Part shown: piece after piece, positions 9,201 to 20,525 of the stretch | Layout: each line of letters begins with the position of its first letter | Numbering within the stretch: the stretch's first letter is position 1 | Source of the DNA: Paraescarpia echinospica | Lineage: Eukaryota > Annelida > Polychaeta > Sabellida > Siboglinidae | NCBI GenBank assembly: GCA_020002185.1 | Contig: CM034543.1 | Location: forward strand, 37,501 to 101,500 | Direction: 5' to 3' | Length of the DNA stretch: 64,000 nucleotides | The notes under the pieces: generated by a model | The model's database searches: none | What the model saw: the letters and a program-made list of their open reading frames with translations, nothing else | Told to the model about the DNA's origin: nothing | Position numbers and translations under genes: made by a program

Positions 9201-12200
9201 TTACACGTCCACCGGTTCCGTTGTGACTCCGTCCTCGTGGACCACGCGCTTGGCGTAGAAGTCGGTCAAAGCCGCGCGTTCCTGCATGTACGTCAACACG
9301 GACGATTGATCCACCCGGAACCGCGGTTCTTTCCGCTTCCGCTCCGTCGATTGGTGATCACGTCCAGGAACGCCTGCTTGTTGACAGTGTTGAGTCGCTT
9401 GTTCAGACCCTTGGTGCTGTATTTATCGACGGGACACGAACAATAGTAGGTCTTTCTGCACAGTCCCAGAAAACAGTCGCCGGACCATTCGACCTTGAAG
9501 AGTCCCGGTGTTCTCTAGTCGTACGCTTTGTGCGGCTTGCAACACGTCTCGGAACCGCTCCACGGACGTCCGGTCAGTCGACAGCGCACGTACTCGCTCC
9601 GATGATCATCGCAACATTCGGACGGTAGCCATTCGGAGCGGTGGCGATAGTAGTCTTTGCGTAGTACCGGGGTCACGAGGTCGTCCACGGAATCACCCGC
9701 CAGAGCCAGATAGGCGCTGTCCGTATCGGTTTCGCAGTACTCGAACAGCGGACGTTCCACGTACCAGATCATAAAGTCGTAATAGAACTCCAAAATGCGT
9801 AGTTTGGCCCACTGCAAAACGAAGAAGCCCACGTTCGTGGGCAAGGCGTATTTGACGTTCCTCTTGTGCATCTCTATCTCGTACGCATCGTCGGTAACGA
9901 CGTCGAGCTGTCGAAAGAGACGATTGTTGATCATGATCGATGCCCTCTTCTCCCTGCAGTAGGCGACTTCGCGGTGCCTATTGACGTTAGTGATAAATTT
10001 CCCATGGGAAGAATTCCCCATATGTTTGTTGGTGTCCGCGATCATGGCCTTGTCGGGGTGGACGTCTCCCTCGCGACGCGCGGCGGACACCGCCTCGCCG
10101 AATCGTCGGAATCAGGCGATCAGTGTGTACCCGATGACCTGGTAGACGTGCGTCACCTCGAGTCCGTGTTCCAGGTACCATCGCAAGAGAGGTGTAGTGA
10201 GCAAGATCTTATCTCCACGATAACTTCCGACGAGCATGCGACGCGGGGTTGACATGATATAGTGTTCTTCGGCTTATCGACGCATGAACGGTCCGAGGTC
10301 ATCGAGGGTCATGTGAATGTCCTTGAAGATGGGCTGCATCTCGGCAAAGTGCGCGCGCAATTCCTCCGGTACACGAATGTCGCACTGAATCATTCCGAAA
10401 ACGCTGCCATTGCGTACCCCTGTCAGGATCTCTTGCGACGTCATCTTCCATGGCACGCGTCGACGACGGCGGCGAAAGGTGGCGTCCAGAAACAGTTTCA
10501 CGCACAGGTCGCGTCTCGTGACCTTCCACTCGCGTTCCCACACCTCGACGACCCTGACAAAGTGTCGAAGGTAGGCCGTGTTCTTTCGTGTTTCGGCGAG
10601 GAGTTGAGTCATGGGTTTCCCGTTGAGGTCGTTGACCTCACGACCGGTGCACGGACATCCGTGATAGAAGCACCCGTGAAAGTGATTGGCCGTCTTTGTT
10701 TCGCTGCACCAACCGTCAACCAGGAGTTTACCGATGCGCTTCTCTCGTCCTTTGGATTGGTGACGTATGACGCGTCCCGTGCTTTCGGACTCCCACGACA
10801 GCCATTCGGCGGCAATCTGCCCGGTGGGCTGTGCCGCTTCGGGTCGGAACTCTTTCTCTTCCCGTCGTCGCGTCTACCACCCCGTCGGCATGTTTTGCGA
10901 TAGAGACCATAGATACAATGCGTTTGAATCGTATCCGACAATGGACTGACACGTTCGAGCTGCATCACCGTAGTCGTTCCGACGTATCTTCGTGACCCCC
11001 TTCTCGTGATGTCTGGTGAAGATGAGTGAAGGTCCTCCGACGATGTTATCTCTGACCAGTTGATGGATATCCTTGTTCGTTTCGTTGAACAGTGTAAAGA
11101 AGATCTTATCCGGCACGTAGTTGAACTGGTGCATCAAGGTCAAATCGGTTATACTGATGACTTGTTTGAACATGTCGATTTCGCGTTGTCGGTAGTAGGC
11201 AAACTGTTTGGCGATGGCCTCCAGGAACGGTACGACGTCCCTGTTGTTGTACCACACGAGAAAGTCCCGCAACGTCTTCATGTCGTTGTCTCGCCACGCC
11301 TCTTGACAACGGGTTTAGTCCTCGTCGGATATACCTTCGTTCTTCAGTCGACTGAAGAAGGCCTCTTTGGGAGGCAGAGCGGTGTCATCGAGTCTCTCCA
11401 ATATGTCCATGCATTCGTACGGGAAATTACCTTTTGTAACCTCGCAACCGTACGCTTTCAGGTACTTATCGAACGAGGATCCCGGGGCGATATAATGAGT
11501 CATATCGAGGAATTTCAGGTGATCCGTCGATAGACACGTAAACGAGTTGCCGCATTTGATCACGTGAAACTCTCTACCAACCTCCTCCTCTTCCCCTTCC
11601 TCCTTCTCATCCTCCTCTCTGTCTTTCGTCGTGGACAGGAAGTAGGGTACCAGGAACTGTTTGACGAAGTTCAAATCGTACCTGCCCGAGTTGAATCCGA
11701 TGACGGGCAACTGATCAAGCCATCCGTACAATTGACCCATGAGTGTCTCGCAGGGATTGGTCGGTTGTCGCTGAGACTCGTCGTCCCCCGCTGCCTCCGA
11801 CGTCGCCGCCTCCCAGGTCGCGATCACTTCCGCGAGTTCTTGAAGGACGCTCTCGTAATCGTCTATCATGAAATCGTACGCAGCATAGCTCATAGATTAA
11901 AGGATGGACATCATGTCGGACACCAACTTGTCGCTATCGCCATCGGTGATAAGACATCGCACTTCTTCGAATCCGGGTACGTTACTCGCCAGTGACACAC
12001 TGAATGGTACGTGACGAGACACCCAATGGACCTCGTCGCTGTCCGATGGAAGGTGTGATATATCGAACCAGGACTCGAAGTCGAAGGTAGCGCGATAGGG
12101 GTAGTAGCGCAAGCACTCGGAAACACGAATGTTTTCGTCGTCCAAACGCTGGAAGACTGTCGGCGGCGGACGGTAGACACCGCCGGGATAGATCTTTCGC

Positions 12201-13430
12201 ACGCCTCCCTTACACGTGCGCTCGTGTCTCTCTAGATGGTACGCGTCTTTCCATAACGAGTCACCACTCTTTCTGCAACGATAAGAGTGACAGTACATAT
12301 TCACAACTTGTATATAGGAAAAGTGTTTCTCGTAGAGATTGACGTACAAGGTGTCGGAATAGTGACACAATGAACGACGCACGAGCTCGGCAGTCGCCTT
12401 TCCGTCTTCTTCCGTTAGTTCGATAAGGGTGTAGACGCACACGTTGATCGCTAATTTGGTCTCGACGCGATAGAGGTCGTCCATCGACACTCCGCCAAAG
12501 TCTTTCATAGACACTCCGCCTCGGTTGTACTTCTCGTAGAGTACCCTCACAATGGGTTTCAGGTAACGTGAGTCACATCCGCGATGCAGAGCCAGACAAC
12601 GGAAGAGACACAGATTGTCGGTGTACTTCTTGTTGTTGTTACCTTCTCTTTTCAGTCCGATGACGGCACAATTATTCTTGACGTACTTGGAAATGATGAT
12701 GTCCGCGCATCCTATCGGATGGTCTACGATGTGGTTGACGAAGAAGGTGACGTTCGTGACAACCTCGCATACCCATTGACTGTTCGGACGTTGATTGATC
12801 GCCCACTGCAAACCGTCTGTTTCTCTCCTGAAATCCATCAAAGTCTTCGGCGTTGGTGATAAGACACGGTTCACCGAGGTAACGTTCGCAACAGTTGCAT
12901 GACGAATGGTAGTATCTGTGTATATTTGTGATCTTGTTCCTCAACACAAAACCGTAACTAAGATTAATCTTAAATGCGTGTATCTGTTAACGAAACATTA
13001 TCTTCAATGACGGTTCTACAAAAGTCGTGTCCGGTGTCGTCACCCTGTAATTGTACACGGATTGAACGGGTCCTCTACTCACGTGACTTCTGATGGTCGA
13101 ACAGTGGTCTCGAACGACATCTCGCAGGTCCCTAGACAAATCGTCGACCAAGGGGAGTACAGGGTGAGGACGTATGGGATCGGCGTCGACGTCGTCGTCG
13201 TGTCTTTCGCGTGGTCGCTCTTCGCGTCTCGCTCTCTTGGGTGCCTTCCTCCTCCTCATAACTTCTCGTCTGCTACATACCTTGATATGTTGAAACAAGT
13301 GGTCACGTCTTGCGAATTCACGTGCGCAAATCTCGCAGCGGTGGGTATCGTTTTTCAGCACGGGTACCCTACCACATGACGTCTTCATGTGTCGTAACAA
13401 GGTTATCGTCTCGCGAACTATTTTGAACAT
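9201..13430 (-). pseudogene. Protein-primed DNA polymerase B, broken
   Basis: The replicative polymerase of Polintons (DNA_pol_B_2 type). The N-terminus carries a C2H2 finger (CEICAREFARRDHLFQHIKVC is split by the paired Cys and His), then a conserved YNDNLCLF-like block (NLCLFRCLALHRG), Exo I DFESWF, Exo II GFNSGRYDL, motif A (GYDSNALYLW), motif B (DKAMIADTNKHMGNSSHGK) and motif C DTDSAYL. It aligns along its length with 61728-64000. Stops lie at 12987, 11897, 11315, 10874, 10274, about 10102 and 9515, with frameshifts near 12830 and 9310. The true stop is 9203-9201. It lies upstream of the ATPase on the same strand, unlike in the right element. Confidence 0.9.
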
Positions 13431-13521
13431 ACCTGAAATCGGTGGGTGGTGGTTCTTTTGTATTCAGCAGATGGCGCCACTCCCGACGGTGCTTTGGTGT
13501 AGGCATGATCGTCGTCGACTC

Positions 13522-13625
13522 ACGGTGAGTGAACCGACGGCGATGAATGGTTTAGATGCATTTGACGTTGTAAGTCGTCGTATGTATTGCTGACGATACC
13601 GCAGTGTCGACAAACGTGCTTCTTC
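13522..13625 (-). pseudogene. Zinc-finger-like fragment upstream of PolB
   Basis: A short frame between two stops encodes HVCRHCG and LQRQMHLNH, resembling a C2H2 finger. It is out of frame with PolB, and CAGGTATGT at the PolB ATG resembles a splice donor. It may be a frameshifted N-terminal extension or an exon of PolB. Confidence 0.3.
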
Positions 13626-13727
13626 ATGACGCTGTATCTACCTACAACTGAAGGATGAAGGATCATTGCCTATTTCTATATTTCAGACACTATGCGATGT
13701 CGTGTAAACGTTGTCTATTGCTATATA

Positions 13728-13790
13728 TATGTACATGTGTGCATGCGCGTGTGTGTGTGCGCGTACATGCGTGCGTGTGTGCTATATGGG
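13728..13790 (+). repeat. GT/GC-rich microsatellite
   Basis: Imperfect alternation of TGTG, TGCG and CATG in the gap between the polymerase and the hypothetical gene upstream. The rest of the gap 13.63-13.94 kb shows no gene; a (CTA)n tract lies at 13904-13921. Confidence 0.6.
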
Positions 13791-13944
13791 ACACTGTATA
13801 CCGCAAAGTCACTCTTCGATTCGAAAGAACAACGGACGACCGAGAAGGGTATTACATGTACCTTTATTTCTATGATACTAACAATTACAATATTCAAATC
13901 GAAAACTACTACTACTACTACATACTATGCAATATGACAATTAG

Positions 13945-13995
13945 AGGTGACTCTAACCCCAACCATCGTAGGAGGGGCGCATTTCCTCATTGTCA
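13945..13995 (-). promoter_or_regulatory. Gene-boundary repeat, copy 1
   Basis: Lies directly after the stop of the 13996-14358 gene and matches 9108-9155 in sequence and orientation, so the same motif follows two successive genes of the left element. Confidence 0.5.
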
Positions 13996-14358
13996 CTACA
14001 TAGTATTTTCATCAAAATGGACATGGCTATACAGTTCTCTACGAATCGTAGAGGCCCCGTTTTCAATGTGTTCATCACGAATAATATTTCTTGCGATCTC
14101 ATTGCAGCAATGACGTACCGCGTCTTTCAGTGTACGTGGTGATGATGAGTATAGCACATTCGACAACCGTGCTATGTCTCTCTCTAAGGAGCCCATGGAG
14201 TCAAAGGGTTCTCCATACCCCAAAGACATGCAATCGAGAAAACTCGACCATATTATATGTCCATGGGGAGATAGATCGAATGTGGAAGTATCCTTCCGGA
14301 GGCTTTCGTATTCCGATGGCGTTGTGACGTCGTCGTCGTTGTCGTCCTCGCTTTTCAT
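13996..14358 (-). CDS. Hypothetical acidic protein, 120 aa
   Basis: Open frame starting with an acidic run (MKSEDDNDDDVTTPSEYESL), followed by a mixed helical-looking region with ERDIARLSNVLY and TLKDAVRHCCNEIARN. No family recognised. Its C-terminal 50 residues vaguely follow the spacing of the repeated domain in the neighbouring 14647-15458 gene (LY.., a central hydrophobic stretch, ..IRREL..), so it could be a third diverged relative, but this is weak. It lies between the duplicated-domain gene and PolB, on the same strand. Confidence 0.45.
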   Translation of the reverse strand: MKSEDDNDDDVTTPSEYESLRKDTSTFDLSPHGHIIWSSFLDCMSLGYGEPFDSMGSLERDIARLSNVLYSSSPRTLKDAVRHCCNEIARNIIRDEHIENGASTIRRELYSHVHFDENTM

Positions 14359-14495
14359 CTGTAACGAGATGTCGTCAGATGGTGACGTGGTGACATCATA
14401 TCAAACGTTGGTGACGCATGGCGGCGCTCGTGTAATACCGTGAGGAGACGACGACGTAATGGAACCTCGACACCGGGTCGATGCGGGACCTTCTA

Positions 14496-14596
14496 CTTTG
14501 GCGCCCACGTAATGTCCGCGTCGTCGTCGTCGTCGTCGTCGTTCGTATAGACGTGACGTATCCGTCCTAATTCGCAACCAAGACCATCATCCTGTT
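14496..14596 (-). CDS. Possible acidic C-terminal exon
   Basis: On the minus strand a strong acceptor-like tract (TTCTTCTTATTGTATCTAACAG) is followed by an open frame beginning DDGLGCELGRIRHVY, an Asp run from a (GAC)n tract, and a stop after ITWAPK. No matching donor can be fixed. It may be the last exon of a gene that starts at 14.6-15.5 kb. Confidence 0.3.
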
Positions 14597-14646
14597 AGAT
14601 ACAATAAGAAGAACAAGCATTAATGATGATGAGTACACGTGACAGT

Positions 14647-15458
14647 TTAGTTCTCGTCATCTTCAGGAAACAGTGTTAACCCACGACTACGCAGAATGGC
14701 TTGGACACGTGGTATAGTATCACGTGCCCACCCCGGAAAATCCGCTATGTACCTCACATGTGTCACTGACCACTTCAAAGTGTCGCGGATCACGGCAGTT
14801 CCGACTTTATACACGTCATCTTCTTCGTCTTCGAAGGTATGACACAGTATGTTGGCGACGAATACAGGCGTTGGCTGCAGTTGTGATGAACAGCTCCGAG
14901 TCTTTCATATCCTCCGTGAGCTCTTTTTTTGTGACTACCTCTCACCGACGTCGCGGACGCGTCCTTCGTTTCATTCAACAAGGATATACCTTGCGCACGC
15001 AGACTCTCTTTCACTCGTGGGATGGTATATTCGTCCCACCCCTGTGTATTCGACGCGTACGTGATATCGAACAGTACCTCCTCCAAACAATTCAGGATCT
15101 TGGTAGGTTGCAGGATGTACAGTGACTTGTCAACGTCTTTGTAGCGGTGACACAGTGTTTTGGATGCATAGAGCACGCATGCGTTGGAGGTAGTCGCTAT
15201 AAATACATCGTCGCCTATCATTTCTTCCGTGCGCTTTTGGATGGCATCGACCTTCGCTATAGTCTCCTGTAAACTACTACTACTACTACAGTCAACAACA
15301 AGATCATCATCGTCGTCACTAGACCATGTATACGACCCACATAAAATGACACTTGCCTCGTCATCGCTGATATCTGAATAACTCAGATGTCGTTTCATCG
15401 TTTGGGATCCTTCGGCTCGTGGTGGCGATATACGTTTCTCTTCCTGCGTATTGTCCAT
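14647..15458 (-). pseudogene. Acidic protein with a duplicated 90-aa domain, frameshifted
   Basis: The N-terminal 60 residues are acidic and Ser-rich (SDISDDEAS, SSDDDDDLVVD). Then come two copies of one domain. Copy 1 contains FIATTSNACV, TLCHRY, and GWDEYTIPRVKESLRAQGISL. Copy 2 contains FITTAANACI, ILCHTF, and GWARDTIPRVQAILRSRGLTL. Copy 2 is reached only through a frameshift near 14880; the true end is the TAA at 14649-14647. I do not recognise the domain. It is adjacent to the RPA-like gene on the same strand, 84 nt apart, which suggests a joint accessory role in replication or gene control. Confidence 0.6.
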
Positions 15459-15542
15459 CCGAGTAAACAGATTTTCAAACGACGACTACAACATAGGAAA
15501 TTACATCATGATTATTTCCGGTGACAAAACACCTTGCTGGAG

Positions 15543-16022
15543 TTATTGTTGAATCACTTCCAGAGCTGGCACGGAATAGTTCACGTAACCTCCTTTTGAT
15601 GATTTCCTGATAGTCACCCTAGCCTGTTTACCGTACAAGACGCTCAATACCCGATGACGGTCTTCGTCTGTTGTCAGTGACATATAATCATTGGTCGACA
15701 CGCCTAGAGTCCGCCGTACTACGGCATCAAAAGCCGTGACCCACAGTTCAGTGCCTTTCCGGTCACTCAACAGGATCCCAATGCAATATCTATATACAAG
15801 GCTTCCCTTCTGTCGTCCATGAACCGGACATGCCGCAACGGTGTGCTGTCCTTTCGTTTCGACCAGGACTTTGCGGGTACAGACACGACACGATGGATAA
15901 CATACATATTTCGGAGTCAGAGCGCATGTTATAATATTCAGTGGACGATAAAATGGATAAGAACCGTCACTTACTGCATCGAGAGCTGTCAGATCGATCG
16001 AGTCGGAGTTAGCAGTCGCCAT
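15543..16022 (-). CDS. RPA1-like ssDNA-binding protein (DBD-C type)
   Basis: 159 aa, intact. Residues 41-68 form a zinc ribbon (C45-x2-C48 and C65-x2-H68), followed by an OB-fold pattern: VYRYCIGILLSD, ELWVTAFDAV, RRTLG and the late YVNYSVPALEV strand. This order is that of the C-terminal DNA-binding domain of the eukaryotic replication factor A large subunit, shortened to a single domain. A role in coating displaced single strands during protein-primed synthesis is inferred. It is the most upstream minus-strand gene of the left element and one of very few still open there. RPA-like genes are not part of the usual Polinton core set. Confidence 0.65.
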   Translation of the reverse strand: MATANSDSIDLTALDAVSDGSYPFYRPLNIITCALTPKYVCYPSCRVCTRKVLVETKGQHTVAACPVHGRQKGSLVYRYCIGILLSDRKGTELWVTAFDAVVRRTLGVSTNDYMSLTTDEDRHRVLSVLYGKQARVTIRKSSKGGYVNYSVPALEVIQQ

Positions 16023-16181
16023 CTTGTCGGTGTCTCACGAGGAATCATGAGGAATACTTGAAGCTGTTCGAACGCACCGAAAAAGAAAAAAGAGGACGGG
16101 AAACAGAAAGAAAGTGAAAACGTGGAAAGAATGACGGTAAGTCAGTGGTAGACAATAGTGTAAATTATAAATACACCGTAT

Positions 16182-16253
<72 letters not shown>

Positions 16254-16284
16254 TGTTGTGTTGTGTGTGTGTATATATATATAT
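16182..16284 (+). repeat. (GT)n microsatellite with (AT)n end
   Basis: About 35 uninterrupted GT units followed by TTGTGTTG and a short AT run. Confidence 0.95.
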
Positions 16285-16325
16285 GTATGTATGTGTGAGT
16301 ATGTGAGTGTGTGTCAGGCTTGGGT

Positions 16326-17135
16326 TCAAATGCGAATGATCGCATTCAAATGCAAGTGCAAATGCAAGTGCTTTGATACACGGTTGCATTTAAATGCAAA
16401 TGCAAGTGTTTGAAATTATTCAAATGCACATGCAAGTGTTTGAAATTAATCAAATGCAAATGCAAATTCAAATGGTTTTTTTAACTATTCAAATGCAAAT
16501 GCAACTGTTTTGAAAAATTTCAAATGCAAATGTTTTTAAACTATTCAAATACAAAAGCAAGTGTTTTGAAATGAAATGCACATGTGGCAGAGCAGATAAG
16601 GCAACCTAGGTCTCAGGCTGAGATCAGCACTAAATAAAGGCTGCAACATAGCATAGAATACTGTCTAGTGATCACTGCCGAATTATACATGTTCTACTGT
16701 TTCTGTGTGTTCATTCACAATGTCTGGAAGGAAAATATGGTCCACTTCTAATGACAATGCAATAAGATTTGGCTGGTCTGACTCTGTTAGCAGAAACTTA
16801 CTGGAAATTGGCAGGAGTATTGATACAATTATTCAACTAGAACACAAACAACAATTATATAATGAATCCACCACAGATACTAGACAAACAAATCACCAGT
16901 TAAACATCCGGACAACTAGACTGTTTTTAATCCAATGCAAATACAAGTGTTTCTTATTCAAATGCAAATGCAAGTGTTTTTGATTCAAATGCAAATGCAA
17001 GTGTTTTGGTCTTGATATTCAAATGCAAATGCAAGTGTTTTTGATTCAAATGCAAATGAAAATATTGTTGATCCTGAAAACCAAATGCAAATGCAAGTGA
17101 AAAATGCGACATTTTCAAATGCAAATGCATTTGCA
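16326..17135 (+). repeat. Clusters of an ATGCAAAT-containing repeat
   Basis: Two clusters (16326-16590 and 16930-17135) of imperfect units of about 22-28 bp built around CAAATGCAAATGCAAGTGTTT. Most units contain the octamer ATGCAAAT, the known binding site of POU/Oct factors. The 340 bp between the clusters have an open frame (16705-16983) without a recognisable domain. Confidence 0.75.
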
Positions 17136-17591
17136 TTTGTGTGCGCTCGTGTGAGAAAAACCTATAACAAAGTAGGATTTCTCTAAATAAGAAATATCTA
17201 AATAATCTACCGCACCTTCCAGCAGGCAAAATGTTTGTACATAAAAGATAGTCCAAGACATTTGACAGCAGTTCCATATGAAGTACATTCCAATATCTAT
17301 GTAATGTAGATTTATATAATGAAAGGACTCAACAAATGAATTATGTTCTGTGTTAATAATAATTAATTTAACGTCTTAAATAGTTTGCAATATACGAACT
17401 ACTTTTTGGAGTTCCACGACGATTTTCCATTAATTTAATAACCTGTTCCAGCAATATCATATTAAAACCATTTACTTCTGCAAAACGACATAAATATTCG
17501 TCAACGTGAACAAGTCTTATCTTTAAAGCATTACAAATTACTTGACTATATCGTTCTACTCGCGATCACCACATGCCATTTCCGCTTACAG

Positions 17592-17786
17592 GTATTGACG
17601 AATGACAAATTCGTCGGCCCTTACGTAATCGAGTCAAAGTTGAAGGCGTCTAAGACATGTGGAATCAGGTCAGGGCGAGAAGCTGCCCTCTACATAGAAC
17701 GCATCTCACAAATATGTTTCCCAATCGCCTTCATCATCTTCAACATAATCTACTGGTCCGTGTACCTTCGGCCGTATGAATACTAA
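17592..17786 (+). pseudogene. Terminal exon of a Cys-loop receptor, isolated
   Basis: A good acceptor (TTTCCGCTTACAG, ending 17591) opens a frame that ends with a typical fourth transmembrane segment of Cys-loop ligand-gated channels: ERISQICFPIAFIIFNIIYW, followed by SVYLRPYEY and TAA. The segment before it is the usual end of the cytoplasmic loop. No upstream channel exons (M1-M3, extracellular domain) are visible in the surrounding 1 kb. It lies on the strand opposite to the core genes, inside the left element, so it looks like a captured or transduced piece of a host gene. Confidence 0.6.
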
Positions 17787-17862
17787 CGAGTGGTCCTTGT
17801 ACTTTCTGTCATATTAATACTAACTACTGGTCTTGTCTTCGGCCGTATGGATACTAACGTTC
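17749..17862 (+). repeat. Repeats of the receptor exon tail
   Basis: The last 35 nt of the receptor exon (CTGGTCCGTGTACCTTCGG, then CCGTATGAATACTAAC) recur in degraded form twice directly downstream and again at 18772-18807. Confidence 0.6.
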
Positions 17863-18414
17863 TACTATCGTAGATAATAATATCCCTGATTTAGTGAAAG
17901 ACAAGATAGTGACCCATTGCTTGAAAGGATTCTCAAGTTATGCCAAAAACTATATGCTACAAAAATACAGTGTCAGATGCAATATATTACAATGCTACAT
18001 ATGCCAACTAAATTAATGTAGTATATTTAAATGAGTAATACAAATACAACTACTAAATCCGTATACACCCTTAGTCGCTTGCATGACTACATGTGCATAT
18101 GCGTACACAACACATACACAACACATTAGAAAGCACATTGCATCAATAAGACAGAACTTTATTAGAACTTTTAAAATGTTTGACATAATAATTTTCTTCT
18201 AAAAACTTAGGATTAGATACATTAAGAATATATATGACTATTTTTTTCTGGTTGGCTCCTACGATAGCCATCAGTTCTGATATTAGTAGGAGTCTACCAT
18301 CCCACAGCAATTTCTTTAAAACAATTTCTTTCGTTTATTGCAAAACGTATATTTTGCAGTCTACATACCTTCAGTTGTATTGCATTTTTCGCATTTTGAT
18401 TTTATTACATATGC
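17863..18414. other. AT-rich spacer without gene
   Basis: No reading frame with recognisable content; no clear repeat. Confidence 0.5.
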
Positions 18415-18706
<292 letters not shown>

Positions 18707-19032
18707 ATATATTTACATCCTTTGTATTTGTTTAAATGCTGTTGGGAAAATAAAACCTTATCCTTATCCTGCGGGTCCGTAAACCTTCGGCCGTTTGAAT
18801 ACTAACCGGCATGATGCATGAAGAATGCAAAATACTGGATAACGATTCCAATGTTGGATGAGACAGTGTCACTAGCATCACAATGCATATTACACATACA
18901 TCAGACGTGCTTTCAAACCACGCAACGATGTTGCATATGAACTCACAGATAATATAAATGTGCAAATGAACGCAACGGTGTGTTTCATAGGCTGGTCTAT
19001 TCACGTAGAGTTAGTCTTGGAAATATGCACCG

Positions 19033-19035
<3 letters not shown>

Positions 19036-19075
<40 letters not shown>

Positions 19076-19116
19076 ACACACACACAGACACACACACACA
19101 CACATACACACACATA

Positions 19117-19153
<37 letters not shown>

Positions 19154-19160
19154 ACACATA
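19036..19160 (+). repeat. (CA)n(TA)n microsatellite
   Basis: CA repeats with a few T and G interruptions followed by TA repeats. The next 600 bp (to 19.8 kb) are AT-rich and show no gene. Confidence 0.95.
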
Positions 19161-19813
19161 TTTCCTCACGCATACATAAATTATGTACGAAGGTACACGT
19201 GTACGTACATGTACGCGTACGTAGGCATGCGGACACATTAACGTGTACACACATGTGTTTGTGTACACACAAATATACAAACAAACACACAAGCATGTGC
19301 ATAAAATATAAAATGATAAAATGACGTTGCAATAGATTATGTGTACTACTTAATGTTAAAATGCGACATTAATGCCTTAGACGGTGTAACATCAATGTTA
19401 CGTTACATTACAACCATCTACAATATAACACTTGTATGACTGTTAGTCTGTTGGTTCATGATTTTAGTCCGATCACACATTACATATGGAAAGATATTTA
19501 CTGAAGTGACACTAAGTTAACATCATCTTCAGTGATATAAAATAGTATGTGTTCAACGTGCAAAATGCAATATAAAAATGTAATATCTAATGTGTTCAAT
19601 ATCCCACTACTAAGATATTATGAACATTAAACAATAAGACATGATTGGCGATACTAAATTAGGGATTGTGGAGAAGGCCATAAAATATGTTCATGGATAA
19701 ATATACATGACATTTACTCTGCTGTTATTAATGTGATACATTCAATTATACGATGAAACATAACGTATATATTGTATCACATCTGCATATATTATACATA
19801 CTCTCCCGCTCTG

Positions 19814-19817
<4 letters not shown>

Positions 19818-19895
<78 letters not shown>

Positions 19896-20020
19896 GCTCT
19901 CTCTTTCTCTCTCTCTCTCTCTCTCGCTCTCTCTCTCCCGCTCTCTCTCTCTCTCTCCCTCTCCCTCTCCCCCTCCCCCTCCCCTCCCCCTCCCTCTCCT
20001 CTCTCTCTCCCTATATATAT
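19818..20020 (+). repeat. (CT)n microsatellite
   Basis: Nearly pure CT for about 90 bp, grading into CCCTCT variants. Confidence 0.95.
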
Positions 20021-20325
20021 GTATGTATGCACATGCAATACAGTGAGCTATTGTAACCGAGTGTTACACTGTAAGATAGAAAATGATGATAGGATAGCTT
20101 TTCCATAGCAATTATTATATAGACCTATAAACTGCCTCAGGTATTTACGAATAAATGTCTTTGAAGTCCGTATAAGTCGTATGTGAATAGTGTAACTACT
20201 ATCTTCAGTAGGTTTAGGAAAATGTTCATTATTTGTTTACGTCGTCGGTATAATTAACTTTCGCCGATACATCTAGTACCTTTGTGTAAGCTAGTTCGTA
20301 ACAAATAAGTTATTGTTATGTCACA

Positions 20326-20525
20326 ATTGTTCACTTCGCTGCATGAACGAGTGCAACCTTATAGACAATGATGGTATATGTCGACGAATAGTTTTCGCGC
20401 AGTAAATGCAGCGTGGCTTAAAAATCGAAATGGTGTCCGATTGAGCAGGTCTGCTAGGGTGTTAGAAGCGATCTGAGCAGTACTAAGGACTGGATATCGC
20501 GCTATATAAGATATAATAAATAATA
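20326..20525 (+). mobile_element. SINE copy A, decayed
   Basis: Shares with 26333-26545, 29635-29935 and 40895-41112 the order GTACAAATAG-like, GCAGCGTGGCT, a GGTCTGCCAG-like block and the tail GAGCAGT, AAGGACTGGAT, CGCTATATAA. This copy lies inside the left Polinton. Confidence 0.6.

Noticed and set aside
3225..13430. Alternative genetic code or selenocysteine (TGA read as an amino acid) in the elements
   Set aside because: The left element has TAA, TAG and TGA at many different residues plus frameshifts and deletions, which is ordinary decay; most Trp codons in both elements are TGG.
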